NCBI RefSeq assembly: GCF_002980525.1 | Contig: NZ_PVBQ01000003.1 | Coordinates: 1-64,000, forward strand | Length of the DNA: 64,000 bases | From: Sphingobacterium haloxyli | GTDB lineage: Bacteria > Bacteroidota > Bacteroidia > Sphingobacteriales > Sphingobacteriaceae | Direction of reading: 5' to 3' | Part shown: piece by piece, positions 33,658 through 42,767 of the stretch | Position numbering within the stretch: position 1 is the stretch's first letter | Layout of the letters: each line of letters opens with the position of its first letter | Notes under the pieces: generated by a model | What the model saw: the letters and a program-made list of their open reading frames with translations, nothing else | The model's database searches: none | What the model was told of the DNA's origin: nothing | Position numbers and translations under genes: made by a program

Positions 33658-35103
33658 CTATTCCCCCAACAATTTTTCCATGATTTCCTTACTGATCGGA
33701 TGCACGCTTTCGGAGGCATTGGATAGAATGACCACCGCTGTTTTGGTATCTGGAGAGATGCCTATAAACGAACTGCTGCCTGCCGTTCCGCCCGTGTGAT
33801 GGAAATATATTATACCGTCAAGCATGCTCATGTGCCAGCCTAAGCCAATATCCATATTATCTGGCGTAAAAAAAGTGAATTGTCTCGTTAAGGCCATCGC
33901 GTTCTGTAGTTCGTTTTCTGGCATTTTGAATTGTTCGACCGCAAACAGCATAAGATCGCTAATGTTGGATTTTAATCCGCCAGCACCTATCATTATTTTC
34001 CAACTCCACAGGGGTGTGCTACTTCCTTGTCCATCTAATCCTGAGAGAACTGTATGCTCCTTTTTTACATTTGGTTTATCGATTGTACCGGTAAGCTGTA
34101 AAGGATCCAAAATTATCTCTTGTAGACATTCCATGTAAGATTTTTTCTTGATAATAGCAATCAGCTCGCCCAATAACCCATAACCAACGTTGCTATATTC
34201 ATATTCCAAGCCCGGCTCACGCAGCGGTTGATAGTGCTTTAGATAACTAAAAAGTGCTTCCTGATCATAACGTGCAAATGGGTCTTTTTCATTATATCCA
34301 GTAATCTGGTTCCAGTTATCGGCCATACGCGGAAGTCCGGATGTGTGGTTGGCCAGACTTTTAAAGGTAATTCCTTTCAATGACGGATTGGAAGAAACTG
34401 AATCAGGGAGGAAGTGTGCGATGGAGTCGTCCAACTGGATGATGTCTTTCGTGACGAGATCAGCAAGCAATGTCGCTGTGAATACTTTGGTTATCGACCC
34501 TATTTCATACAATGTGTTTTCTGTGGGAAGTGTATTGTTTCCCTTCTCGGTTTCACCGTATAGGAAAGTTTTGTATTTATTTTTGTGAAAAACAGCCACA
34601 GCCAAAGACTGTGTGTTCGCTTTTTTGATATAGGTGTGGGCTACGGAATCGATGTAGAAATCTAAGGGAGTTTCTTTTTCCACTTGACTAATCACTTCTT
34701 CTTTCTCCGGTGTTTCGAGTTTCTCGGTCCTATTGTCTGCCGCCGCAGTAAAAGCCAATGCGGTATAATGATATGTACTGTCTACGGCTAGTTTAGCGAG
34801 TAATTGACGTTCTTCTGTAAAATATACCCGATAAGTGGCTGTTTTACCTTTAAAATCTTCCACTTCCACATCGGTTATTCTACCTAATTGGTAAAGATTC
34901 TGCAGCATAAAGGAGAGCTGGTCCTTGCTAACTTGTGCTTTAAAACCATCGGAGCCAAGATTATAAATAGAGTCTGTCATTTGCATATTAATGAAAAATT
35001 CTATCTTATTGAAAACAGCTCGATTGGCTTCTTCTGTCCTCGTTTGTCCCAATCCCGTCAGCGCGGTGCACATCAACAGTAAGAAAAATAACTTCCGAAT
35101 CAT
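33658..35103 (-). CDS. Serine hydrolase of the beta-lactamase/AmpC fold
   Basis: 481 residues with a signal peptide (cleavage near GLGQ). An N-terminal domain of about 120 residues (DUF3887-like) precedes the penicillin-binding-protein-like domain with the catalytic SITK (SxxK), YSNVGYG (YxN) and HHTGGTAGSS (HxG). Such enzymes act as D-amino-acid peptidases, esterases or lactamases in the periplasm; the actual substrate is unknown. It starts four bases after an exact promoter box and has no operon partner. Confidence 0.88.
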   Translation of the reverse strand: MIRKLFFLLLMCTALTGLGQTRTEEANRAVFNKIEFFINMQMTDSIYNLGSDGFKAQVSKDQLSFMLQNLYQLGRITDVEVEDFKGKTATYRVYFTEERQLLAKLAVDSTYHYTALAFTAAADNRTEKLETPEKEEVISQVEKETPLDFYIDSVAHTYIKKANTQSLAVAVFHKNKYKTFLYGETEKGNNTLPTENTLYEIGSITKVFTATLLADLVTKDIIQLDDSIAHFLPDSVSSNPSLKGITFKSLANHTSGLPRMADNWNQITGYNEKDPFARYDQEALFSYLKHYQPLREPGLEYEYSNVGYGLLGELIAIIKKKSYMECLQEIILDPLQLTGTIDKPNVKKEHTVLSGLDGQGSSTPLWSWKIMIGAGGLKSNISDLMLFAVEQFKMPENELQNAMALTRQFTFFTPDNMDIGLGWHMSMLDGIIYFHHTGGTAGSSSFIGISPDTKTAVVILSNASESVHPISKEIMEKLLGE

Positions 35104-35107
35104 GCGG

Positions 35108-35115
35108 CAAAATTA
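35108..35115 (-). promoter_or_regulatory. -7 box for serine hydrolase (leaderless)
   Basis: TAATTTTG on the minus strand ends four bases before the ATG at 35103. Confidence 0.6.
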
Positions 35116-35216
35116 CAGAAATATCCCCTTCTTATAAAACACTAAACCGTGTAATGATAAAAATACATATGCTAGATGGCCATTAAAAGACAAATATTTA
35201 GATGAGAAAGAAAGCT

Positions 35217-35954
35217 TTATAAGCCAATGACTTGTTTTAAACGCGCATATCCCGATTTACTGATATTGATTTTTTCCCCTGTTAACAATGTGGCGATGTA
35301 GCTTTCTTTTTCCATCGGTTCAATTTTTGCAAGTTGATCTACTTTCGCGATAAACGAGCGATGTACCCGTACAAATTGCTTGGAATCCAACTGTCTTTCG
35401 AAAGAACTCATTGTCTTGTTTTTTAAAAACATGCCGTCTTTCGTGTGTATTTTGACGTAGTCGTCGTATGCTTCCAGATACACAACGTGTTGTACAGGGA
35501 TTATCTTAATTTGTGAGCCATTTTTGACAACGATGCGCTCCAATGTTTCTTCATCTCTAACAGCGTCGATTTTTGCGGAAGTTTCCTTCGGAGTTTGGCC
35601 AAGATGTCTATTTTTGAATTTTGTTAATGCCTGTTCGAATCGATCTCTATTGATGGGTTTTAGAAGATAATCAATAGCGTTTTTCTCAAAAGCTTTAATA
35701 GCAAATTCGTCAAAAGCTGTTGTAAAGATGACGTTGGGCATCTCGTCTAGAATCTCCAACATTTCGAATCCTGTCAATTTTGGCATTTGAATATCCAAAA
35801 AAATAAGATCAGGACGTATCTGTTGAATCATTTTTGCGCCTTCAAAGCCATCTCCGCATTCAGCAACGATTTCGACATCATGGTGTTGTTGCAAATATTC
35901 GGAGATAACCATGCGTGCTAAAGGCTCATCGTCTATAACGATAATCTTAATCAT
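35217..35954 (-). CDS. LytTR-family response regulator
   Basis: 245 residues. The receiver domain (about 1-120) has VIDDEPLARMV, phospho-acceptor Asp in LIFLDIQMPKLTGF and the KPI motif. The C-terminal LytTR DNA-binding domain (about 140-245) contains VVYLEAYDDYVKIHTKDG and FVRVHRSFI. Its start overlaps the kinase gene by eight bases, so translation is coupled. It is the output of the LiaF-like/LytS/LytR operon. Confidence 0.94.
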   Translation of the reverse strand: MIKIIVIDDEPLARMVISEYLQQHHDVEIVAECGDGFEGAKMIQQIRPDLIFLDIQMPKLTGFEMLEILDEMPNVIFTTAFDEFAIKAFEKNAIDYLLKPINRDRFEQALTKFKNRHLGQTPKETSAKIDAVRDEETLERIVVKNGSQIKIIPVQHVVYLEAYDDYVKIHTKDGMFLKNKTMSSFERQLDSKQFVRVHRSFIAKVDQLAKIEPMEKESYIATLLTGEKINISKSGYARLKQVIGL

Positions 35955-36984
35955 ATTGTGGAATTTTTAGGGTTGATGTAAATATATGGTCTTGAATAGA
36001 GGTTTCCAATAAATCTGTACGACTATACAGTAAGAACAGTCGACGTTGGATACTGGAAAGCCCAAAGCCGGTGCCCTTTCTGCCCTCAAACTGATCGGAA
36101 TCAAATGGATTTGTAATCTTTATATACAACATATAGTTTTCTATACGGATATCAATCGTGATTTCGACTTCCCCAATCACGTTATATAAACCAAATTTGA
36201 TAGCATTTTCTAATAGCGGCTGGATAATCATTGACGGAACTTTCGCGTAATTTGCTTCCTCTTGCAAGTGGAATTTTGTCGTTAAGCGATGCCCGAAACG
36301 TACTTTCTCAATATCAAGATATAGTCGTAAATGGGCGATTTCATCCGTAAGCGGGATTAGTTGTTTATCATCTTTCCGCATCGTGCCACGTAAGAAATCA
36401 GAGAGTTGGAATGTCATATTACGCGCTTCGTCAGGCTTAATGCCGATAAGAGCGATGATTGAGTTAAGGCTATTAAACAAAAAGTGCGGTTGAAGTTGTT
36501 GTCGCAAATTATACAATTCCGCATCCCGCAGTATGCGTTCTGACTCCTCTTTTCTTTTTTTATTTTCCTCATACTCTTCCTGAATATTCCAAAAAACATT
36601 GATAATTGTTACACACAGTAATAATAGAAAGTTAATGATAAAGCGATAGGGTAAAACTTGGTAAAAACGCGACAACGAGAAATCGTCAAAAAACTGATTT
36701 AGGAAAAATATAGACAATCCGATACTCACAACGGTCAGAACTAAACAGATTAATATAATTTTCACATATTGATTTTTGCGCGGTAAATAGAACTGCAACG
36801 TGCTGTAAATTAGATAACAACAGATGGTGACCGAAAGCGCGCCCACTATCGGCTCATAAGGTGCAACCGCTTTGGGACTAAGGTCCCACCATAATAGGAA
36901 ATAAGAAACAGCAAAATACAAAATGCAGATCGTCCATGCACTAACATGGATTAGACGGTTTTTTGTCGTTAACTTAAACGTCAT
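35947..36984 (-). CDS. LytS-type sensor histidine kinase
   Basis: 345 residues. Four membrane segments in about the first 145 residues are followed by a His_kinase domain with the phospho-acceptor His in LQPHFLFNSLNSI and an HATPase domain with N-box PLLENAIKFGL and GTGFGLSSIQRR. There is no large sensor domain, so it probably senses within the membrane or through a partner. It lies five bases after the LiaF-like gene and overlaps its regulator. Confidence 0.92.
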   Translation of the reverse strand: MTFKLTTKNRLIHVSAWTICILYFAVSYFLLWWDLSPKAVAPYEPIVGALSVTICCYLIYSTLQFYLPRKNQYVKIILICLVLTVVSIGLSIFFLNQFFDDFSLSRFYQVLPYRFIINFLLLLCVTIINVFWNIQEEYEENKKRKEESERILRDAELYNLRQQLQPHFLFNSLNSIIALIGIKPDEARNMTFQLSDFLRGTMRKDDKQLIPLTDEIAHLRLYLDIEKVRFGHRLTTKFHLQEEANYAKVPSMIIQPLLENAIKFGLYNVIGEVEITIDIRIENYMLYIKITNPFDSDQFEGRKGTGFGLSSIQRRLFLLYSRTDLLETSIQDHIFTSTLKIPQYD

Positions 36985-36989
36985 TTACA

Positions 36990-37859
36990 TTAACTGTTTT
37001 TTATAGTGATGTTTCCAAATATAGATGTACCGGTAATATACAGGCATTTGTTCTGATCCGTTACGTTGGCCAATATCACACGACGGTCGTCGTTCTCGCT
37101 CAATATGCTTGAAGCCGTTGTTGCGACGATCCAATGCGGAGGGACAATTATCTTTGTGCTTCCGAATAGTTGAAACACATCTAACGCTACCGGTTGCTGT
37201 ATATCAGCCTGCAGTAAATTAATTTCGGTGCTACCAAAGAGATTAGTCATAGTGCCACCGCGAAAGTTTTTCGAGAAAATAATTTTTTTTGCGTAGCCAA
37301 ATATAGACTCTACTTTAATGTAATTTTCCCCTTCATATGTATATGCCTTTTTTGTCTGTTGTTGATCATCAGGGTATCCGTCACGCGGTCGTTCGAATGA
37401 GGATTTATACGCATCGGCAGGTTCATTAGCAACATCCACACGCTTGTCCCAATCGAATTCATCTCTATCGGATGGCATGGGTGGCGGCAAAGGTGGAGGG
37501 GGCTGATTACGGTTACGCACGATAAAATAGATGCCAATCGTAATGGCTAGTATAGGAATAACGACACCACCAAAAGAAAAGTCGAGTAACCGTCTGAGGA
37601 AGAAAAGTCCACCTATGGCAATTAAAACGATCGAAGATTTCTTTTCAAATTTAGAATTTACGCCAATTACTATCCCGATGATAATTAAAATCATTTCCCA
37701 ACCGAAGATGTTTCTCGGGAACGGAAAACCTAGATCCAGATTACGCATCAAGAGAACCATGCCCAAAAATACGATCGCAAACCCAACGATATTGGCACTT
37801 TTATTATTGCCGCGAGGGGGGGTAGGGGGCGGTGTTTTATGATCTCTTTCTCTTTCCAT
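36990..37859 (-). CDS. LiaF-like membrane protein
   Basis: 289 residues. A proline-rich N-terminus (PPPTPPRG) is followed by four membrane helices (about 25-125), a second proline-rich linker (PPPPLPPPMP) and a C-terminal beta-helix-like domain (VESIFGYAKKIIFS, LFGSTEINLL, IFGNITIKNS) like that of LiaF/VraT. In Firmicutes LiaF restrains a LiaSR envelope-stress system. Here it is first in an operon with a LytS/LytR pair, which suggests a similar sensing role. The start is the Met before ERERDHK. Confidence 0.82.
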   Translation of the reverse strand: MERERDHKTPPPTPPRGNNKSANIVGFAIVFLGMVLLMRNLDLGFPFPRNIFGWEMILIIIGIVIGVNSKFEKKSSIVLIAIGGLFFLRRLLDFSFGGVVIPILAITIGIYFIVRNRNQPPPPLPPPMPSDRDEFDWDKRVDVANEPADAYKSSFERPRDGYPDDQQQTKKAYTYEGENYIKVESIFGYAKKIIFSKNFRGGTMTNLFGSTEINLLQADIQQPVALDVFQLFGSTKIIVPPHWIVATTASSILSENDDRRVILANVTDQNKCLYITGTSIFGNITIKNS

Positions 37860-37885
37860 TACTACTAGTATTTTTATATTTAATT

Positions 37886-37893
37886 CAAAAGTA
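37886..37893 (-). promoter_or_regulatory. -7 box for the LiaF-like operon
   Basis: TACTTTTG on the minus strand; the leader to the ATG at 37859 is about 20 bases. Confidence 0.55.
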
Positions 37894-38046
37894 GCGCAAT
37901 ACTTAATAATAGTGCAGCCAAAATAGGTAATACAACGCACTTTTTCGGTAAACGCCGTTCTTTTTTCGGTGAAACTCCTATTAACCGACGTTCGAAAAAA
38001 GAGACAAATGATAGCTGCCCGTTGGATGATAAAGGTTTTTTTTAAT

Positions 38047-38054
38047 TAAATTTG
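38047..38054 (+). promoter_or_regulatory. -7 box for the DUF3276 gene
   Basis: TAAATTTG, an exact TAnnTTTG match in an AT-rich stretch, predicts a leader of about 68 bases. Confidence 0.45.
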
Positions 38055-38127
38055 GAAACATGAAATTATTTATTATATATTTATAGCGAAAAAGGATTTA
38101 AACTTAAATACTTACAATACAATACTA

Positions 38128-38451
38128 ATGGGAGATTTTGAAAACAAAGAGCGTGAAGAAGTATTTTCAAAAAAGGTGAGAGCGGGAAAACGTACTTATT
38201 TTTTTGATGTAAAAGCAACTCGTTCGAACGATTACTATGTAACCATCACGGAAAGCAAAAAGCGTTTTGAAGATGGACAATTTATTAAGCACAAGATTTT
38301 CTTGTACAAAGAAGATTTTGAGAAATTTGCTGAAGGGTTGACAGAGGTTGTGGACTATATCAAGGCTAACCAAGAAGTTGTCGAAAAACGTTACGAACCG
38401 AATCAGGAAGAGTCCGCTGAATATGCGCAGAAAGATAACTATTCTTTCTAA
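38128..38451 (+). CDS. DUF3276 (PUR-like nucleic-acid-binding) protein
   Basis: 107 residues. The sequence EVFSKKVRAGKRTYFFDVKA and YYVTITESKKRFEDG, repeated in pattern with KHKIFLYKEDFEKF, matches DUF3276, a Bacteroidota family related to the PUR-alpha single-stranded nucleic-acid-binding fold. It is probably a small cytoplasmic RNA- or DNA-binding protein. The tail is acidic. It is monocistronic and ends in a strong terminator. Confidence 0.9.
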   Translation: MGDFENKEREEVFSKKVRAGKRTYFFDVKATRSNDYYVTITESKKRFEDGQFIKHKIFLYKEDFEKFAEGLTEVVDYIKANQEVVEKRYEPNQEESAEYAQKDNYSF

Positions 38452-38475
38452 CGAATTCGGACTTAAAAACATACG

Positions 38476-38500
38476 AAGCCACTATTAAGTGGCTTTTTTT
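38476..38500 (+). terminator. Intrinsic terminator after the DUF3276 gene
   Basis: A perfect 8-bp stem (38476-38483 with 38488-38495) with a 4-base loop and a run of seven T. Confidence 0.9.
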
Positions 38501-38541
38501 ATTAGATTATTATTAATTTCGTGGCTTCATCAGCATCCATT

Positions 38542-40662
38542 ATGAATAAGATTTTAGTAAATTCGCTTATAGGGCTTCTCTTTGTTACACAGTTACAAGC
38601 CCAAAAGAAAACACTAAGTTTCGCTCAAGCCTGGGGACAGGAGGCTTCGATTACAAAACCAATTAACCAATTTAGTGGTTGGGCAGATAACAATCATTAT
38701 ATCGAACGTGATATTGGAGACGGAAAGCTTTATCAAGTACACGTTAAAACAGGTCAGCGGACTCCGTATACAGCACCTATAAAATCGGATACGGAAGTCT
38801 TCGTCAAGGATAAAGACATATATATCCGTTACGGAAATGACGAAGCCAGACGTTTGACCCAGTCCCCTGACGAGGAAGAAAAGAACCCGACGTTATCGCC
38901 GGACGGGCGTTACGTAGCGTTTACGCGTAATAACGATTTATATAGTGTAAAAGTGGAAAATGGAAGTGAAGTTCGTTACACTTCAGATGGTACAGACGTA
39001 ATCTATAACGGTTGGTCATCTTGGGTATATTACGAAGAAATCTTAGGGCGCCCCACCAACTACCGTGCTTTTTGGTGGTCACCCGATAGTAAACAACTAG
39101 CTTTTATGCGCTTTGATGACACGCAGGTACCGATGTTCCCTATTTATGTTTCGAAAGGGCAACACGGATATTTGGAGGAGACACGCTATCCCAAAGCAGG
39201 GGATCCTAATCCTGAAGTAAAAGTAGGTTTTGTCAAGGTGGAAGGGTCTCCGGTGGTTTGGGCGGACTTTAACGAAAAAGTCGACCAGTATTTTGGAGAG
39301 CCTTACTGGAGTTTTGATAGTCAGTCGATTATGGTGCAGTGGATGAATCGTGACCAGACGAACCTGAAATTCTATTCCGTAAATCCGACCGATGGTAATA
39401 AAAGCGAGATATACGATGAAGAACAACCTACTTGGATTAACCTTGACCATAGTGAGCGCATAACCTATTTGGCAGACAACAAGCATTATATTTTAAAATC
39501 TGATCGTACAGGATGGGCTCATTATTATCTGTATACTTTGGATGGTAAGCTAGTTAATCCATTAACATTTGGCAATTGGCAAGTCACGGCGTTGGAGTTG
39601 ATAGACGAAAAGAACAAGGTCGTGTACTTTACAGCGCGTAAGGAAAACTCAGCCACTGTAGATCTATACCGTGTAGATTATACTGGAAAGCGATTAAAAC
39701 GGTTGACATTCGGAGATTACACGCATCAAGTAAAAGTTTCGCCAGATGGAAAACATTTTATAACCAACTATTCTAATGTTTCTACACCCAACAAAGTAGC
39801 ATTAGTGGATAATAAAGGTAAACTGATAAAAGAATTGGCAGACAGTAAAGGAAGTCATTTTAACGATTATAACATCGGGAAAACTGACTATTTTACCGTC
39901 CGTTCAGAAGACGGAAAATTTGAGTTGCCGATTATTATGACGTACCCTGTCGATTTTGATGAAACTGAAACTTATCCGGTCATTATGAGTATCTATGGCG
40001 GCCCTGACGCCGGTACGGTGCGGAACACGTGGAAAGGGACATCTAACCAGTACTGGGCGAAAGAGGGGGTCATCCAAGTTACCTGTGATCACCGCGCGTC
40101 TGGCCATTTTGGCAAACAAGGTGTGGCTTGGATGCATAGAAACCTAGGCAAATGGGAAATGACAGACTACATTACCATAGCAAAATGGTTAAAAGCTAAA
40201 CCGTGGGTAGCCGAAGATAAACTGTTGATTACTGGGCATAGTTATGGTGGTTATATGACCTGTCTGGCATTGACAAAAGGTGCTGATTATTTCGATTATG
40301 GGATTGCGGGTGCCCCTGTGACCAGTTGGGAGCTGTATGATACGCATTATACGGAGAGATGGATGGACACCCCCCAAGATAATTCACAAGGATACCAAGC
40401 GGGCTCGATATTGACGTATGTAGATAAATACAAAGGAGGGCTGCGCATCATGCATGGAGACATCGATGATAATGTACATATGCAGAATACGATGCAACTG
40501 GTAGACGCGTTGACAGATAGGGATATTCCGTTTGAGTTGATGATTTATCCGGGTAGTCGTCATGGATTTGCACGTTCTAAATCAGCTTATGATTTTAAAG
40601 AACGGGTACGCTTTTATTATCAGTATCTGTTGGAGAAACCTGTGCCAGAAGATTTTAAATAG
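38542..40662 (+). CDS. Dipeptidyl peptidase IV (S9 family)
   Basis: 706 residues with a signal peptide (MNKILVNSLIGLLFVTQLQA). The N-terminal beta-propeller (about 50-470) has the DPP-IV-type motif with YEEILGR; the C-terminal alpha/beta-hydrolase carries the nucleophile in GHSYGGYM, Asp in HGDIDDNVH and His in SRHGF. Members cleave X-Pro dipeptides in the periplasm. A GTG seven codons upstream is possible, but the ATG at 38542 starts the signal peptide. Confidence 0.94.
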   Translation: MNKILVNSLIGLLFVTQLQAQKKTLSFAQAWGQEASITKPINQFSGWADNNHYIERDIGDGKLYQVHVKTGQRTPYTAPIKSDTEVFVKDKDIYIRYGNDEARRLTQSPDEEEKNPTLSPDGRYVAFTRNNDLYSVKVENGSEVRYTSDGTDVIYNGWSSWVYYEEILGRPTNYRAFWWSPDSKQLAFMRFDDTQVPMFPIYVSKGQHGYLEETRYPKAGDPNPEVKVGFVKVEGSPVVWADFNEKVDQYFGEPYWSFDSQSIMVQWMNRDQTNLKFYSVNPTDGNKSEIYDEEQPTWINLDHSERITYLADNKHYILKSDRTGWAHYYLYTLDGKLVNPLTFGNWQVTALELIDEKNKVVYFTARKENSATVDLYRVDYTGKRLKRLTFGDYTHQVKVSPDGKHFITNYSNVSTPNKVALVDNKGKLIKELADSKGSHFNDYNIGKTDYFTVRSEDGKFELPIIMTYPVDFDETETYPVIMSIYGGPDAGTVRNTWKGTSNQYWAKEGVIQVTCDHRASGHFGKQGVAWMHRNLGKWEMTDYITIAKWLKAKPWVAEDKLLITGHSYGGYMTCLALTKGADYFDYGIAGAPVTSWELYDTHYTERWMDTPQDNSQGYQAGSILTYVDKYKGGLRIMHGDIDDNVHMQNTMQLVDALTDRDIPFELMIYPGSRHGFARSKSAYDFKERVRFYYQYLLEKPVPEDFK

Positions 40663-40745
40663 TATATTACTTATCATCGTTTTTTTCTTTTCGGTATTCG
40701 TGAATGCAGGGCATTTTCTTTAGGTTTGCATAATTATTTTTCAGC

Positions 40746-41537
40746 ATGTTACAGCATTTGAAGCAAAGCACATTTAAGGCAAACGATGTTCTTATGAAAG
40801 CAATAGCTATCTTGAAAAGCCATTATTTTTCAATTGCGGGGCTTTGCTTGTTGTTATTTATAACATCCAGCCTGTCATCCTATTTAGCATTTACGTTGGG
40901 AGACTCAAGTGGAGGCGTGGTTAAGGGGGTGTTGTGCTTTGTCTTTGTGACATTATTTTTCGGTACGCAATTGGTGCTTATAAAAAGAGCCTTATTACTT
41001 GCGCAAGGAGTTGAACATACAGATCTTAAAGACTATATTCCATCGGCAAAACAATTTGTGAACTTTTTAATGGGTTTCATTCTATATTCTTTCCTATTGG
41101 GAATAGTTTATTTACTTTCCTCTACGCTAAGTTTTCCTTTGCTGTATTTAGGGGCGGATATGGAAACATTGAGTATGGAAGTTAATCCGTTTCTCACGGG
41201 CTTGATTATGATGTTCGTATTGCTTCGGATCACTTTTTTTCCTTATTTTATCGTAGATAAAAAGCATGGTCTTTTCCGGGCCTGTCGTTTAAGTATCGCG
41301 CTGACCAAAGGCAACGTTATTAATTTGTTATTACTAATGCTGATCGTGGGTACCGCATACATACTTCAGGTCTCATTTGAATATCTAGGGTATTTTATTA
41401 TAGCCAAAATCTTTAGTGCAGTCAACACTTTTGTGATCATACCATCCGTTAGTTTGGTTATGGCAGTGGCCTATCATAATATGATGAAGGATTATAAGGG
41501 AGGAGATGACCCACAATTATTAAAAAATATAATTTAA
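40746..41537 (+). CDS. Multi-pass membrane protein of unknown function
   Basis: 263 residues with about six hydrophobic segments (for example LLLFITSSLSSYLAF, FVTLFFGTQLVLI, LTGLIMMFVLLRITFFPYF). The pattern resembles DUF975-like or GlpQ-membrane-domain proteins, but I cannot name a family with confidence. It lies nine bases before dxr and 83 bases after the peptidase. A near-consensus box TATTTTTC ends three bases before its ATG. Confidence 0.7.
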   Translation: MLQHLKQSTFKANDVLMKAIAILKSHYFSIAGLCLLLFITSSLSSYLAFTLGDSSGGVVKGVLCFVFVTLFFGTQLVLIKRALLLAQGVEHTDLKDYIPSAKQFVNFLMGFILYSFLLGIVYLLSSTLSFPLLYLGADMETLSMEVNPFLTGLIMMFVLLRITFFPYFIVDKKHGLFRACRLSIALTKGNVINLLLLMLIVGTAYILQVSFEYLGYFIIAKIFSAVNTFVIIPSVSLVMAVAYHNMMKDYKGGDDPQLLKNII

Positions 41538-41546
41538 ACACGCATT

Positions 41547-42701
41547 TTGAAGAAGAAGAATATCGCGATATTAGGTTCTACGGGAAGCATAGGTACGCAA
41601 GCCTTAGACGTAATAAAGGCATTTCCGGATATGCTCGAGGTCTCCGTGTTAACTGCGAGTGTAAATGCTGACCTGTTGATTGCTCAATCGCGAGCTTTTA
41701 AACCTAAGGCCGTGGTCATTGCTTGCGAGACGAAATATGCGCAGGTTAAAAGCGCCTTGGATGGCCTGGGGATCGTCGTATATACTGGAGATAAAGGGCT
41801 GGAGGAAGTTGTACAGCTCGAAGAAATAGATATGGTTCTCAATGCCATTGTAGGATCAGCAGGTTTGCGACCTACGGTCAAAGCAATAGAACGAAAGAAA
41901 GATATCGCGTTGGCAAACAAAGAAACGCTGGTGGTAGCGGGTGCGTTGATCATGGATTTGGTCCGTCAATATGATGTGGCAATGTTACCGGTAGATTCCG
42001 AACATTCCGCTATATTTCAGTGTCTGGTAGGAGAGCAAGATAATCCAATAGAGAAAATATATTTGACCGCCTCAGGCGGGCCATTTCTAGGGAAAGACCG
42101 CGATTTCCTTACTGCCGTTACGAAGCAGCAAGCATTAAAACACCCTAATTGGGTGATGGGAGCCAAGATAACGATAGATTCTGCGTCGTTAATGAATAAA
42201 GGGCTCGAGGTCATCGAAGCAAAATGGCTTTTTGATTTGGAAGTGGAACAGATTGATGTAATTGTTCATCCACAATCGATTATCCATTCCGTGGTACAAT
42301 TTCAAGACGGTTCTATGAAAGCACAGATGGGTCTGCCAGATATGAAATTGCCGATTCAGAATGCATTGACCTATCCGCGTCGCCAGTCAAACTCATATGA
42401 ACGTTTTAATTTTAGGAATTATGCTTCTTTGACTTTCGAAGAGGTGGATAAAGATACTTTTCGTAACTTGGAACTCGCATATCAGGCTCTGAAGGATGGG
42501 GGGGACCGGCCTTGTGTATTGAATGCTGCAAATGAAATTGCTGTCGCAGCGTTCTTGGCAGATGAAATTTCCTTTTTAGGTATGAGTGATTTGATTGAAG
42601 CGACAATGTGTCAGCAAAAGATAGTGAAAAAGCCCTCTTTGGAGGATTTGTTAGCAATAGATAGCGAAACACGTATTGTGGCACGAAGTTTAGTGAAATA
42701 A
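41547..42701 (+). CDS. dxr: 1-deoxy-D-xylulose 5-phosphate reductoisomerase
   Basis: 384 residues. It makes MEP, the second step of the non-mevalonate isoprenoid pathway, using NADPH. The sequence has the nucleotide motif ILGSTGSIGTQ, ALANKETLV, the metal site PVDSEHSAIFQC and TASGGPF plus HPNWVMGAKITIDSA. The start is a TTG at 41547: there is no ATG in frame before the conserved GSTGSIG. It probably shares an operon with the upstream membrane protein and downstream rseP. Confidence 0.97.
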   Translation: MKKKNIAILGSTGSIGTQALDVIKAFPDMLEVSVLTASVNADLLIAQSRAFKPKAVVIACETKYAQVKSALDGLGIVVYTGDKGLEEVVQLEEIDMVLNAIVGSAGLRPTVKAIERKKDIALANKETLVVAGALIMDLVRQYDVAMLPVDSEHSAIFQCLVGEQDNPIEKIYLTASGGPFLGKDRDFLTAVTKQQALKHPNWVMGAKITIDSASLMNKGLEVIEAKWLFDLEVEQIDVIVHPQSIIHSVVQFQDGSMKAQMGLPDMKLPIQNALTYPRRQSNSYERFNFRNYASLTFEEVDKDTFRNLELAYQALKDGGDRPCVLNAANEIAVAAFLADEISFLGMSDLIEATMCQQKIVKKPSLEDLLAIDSETRIVARSLVK

Positions 42702-42767
42702 GAAAACGAATATTTTTAATATGGCCAACAGTAATGCCACTCAAGGCCGATAGCGTTAGTTTAATAA

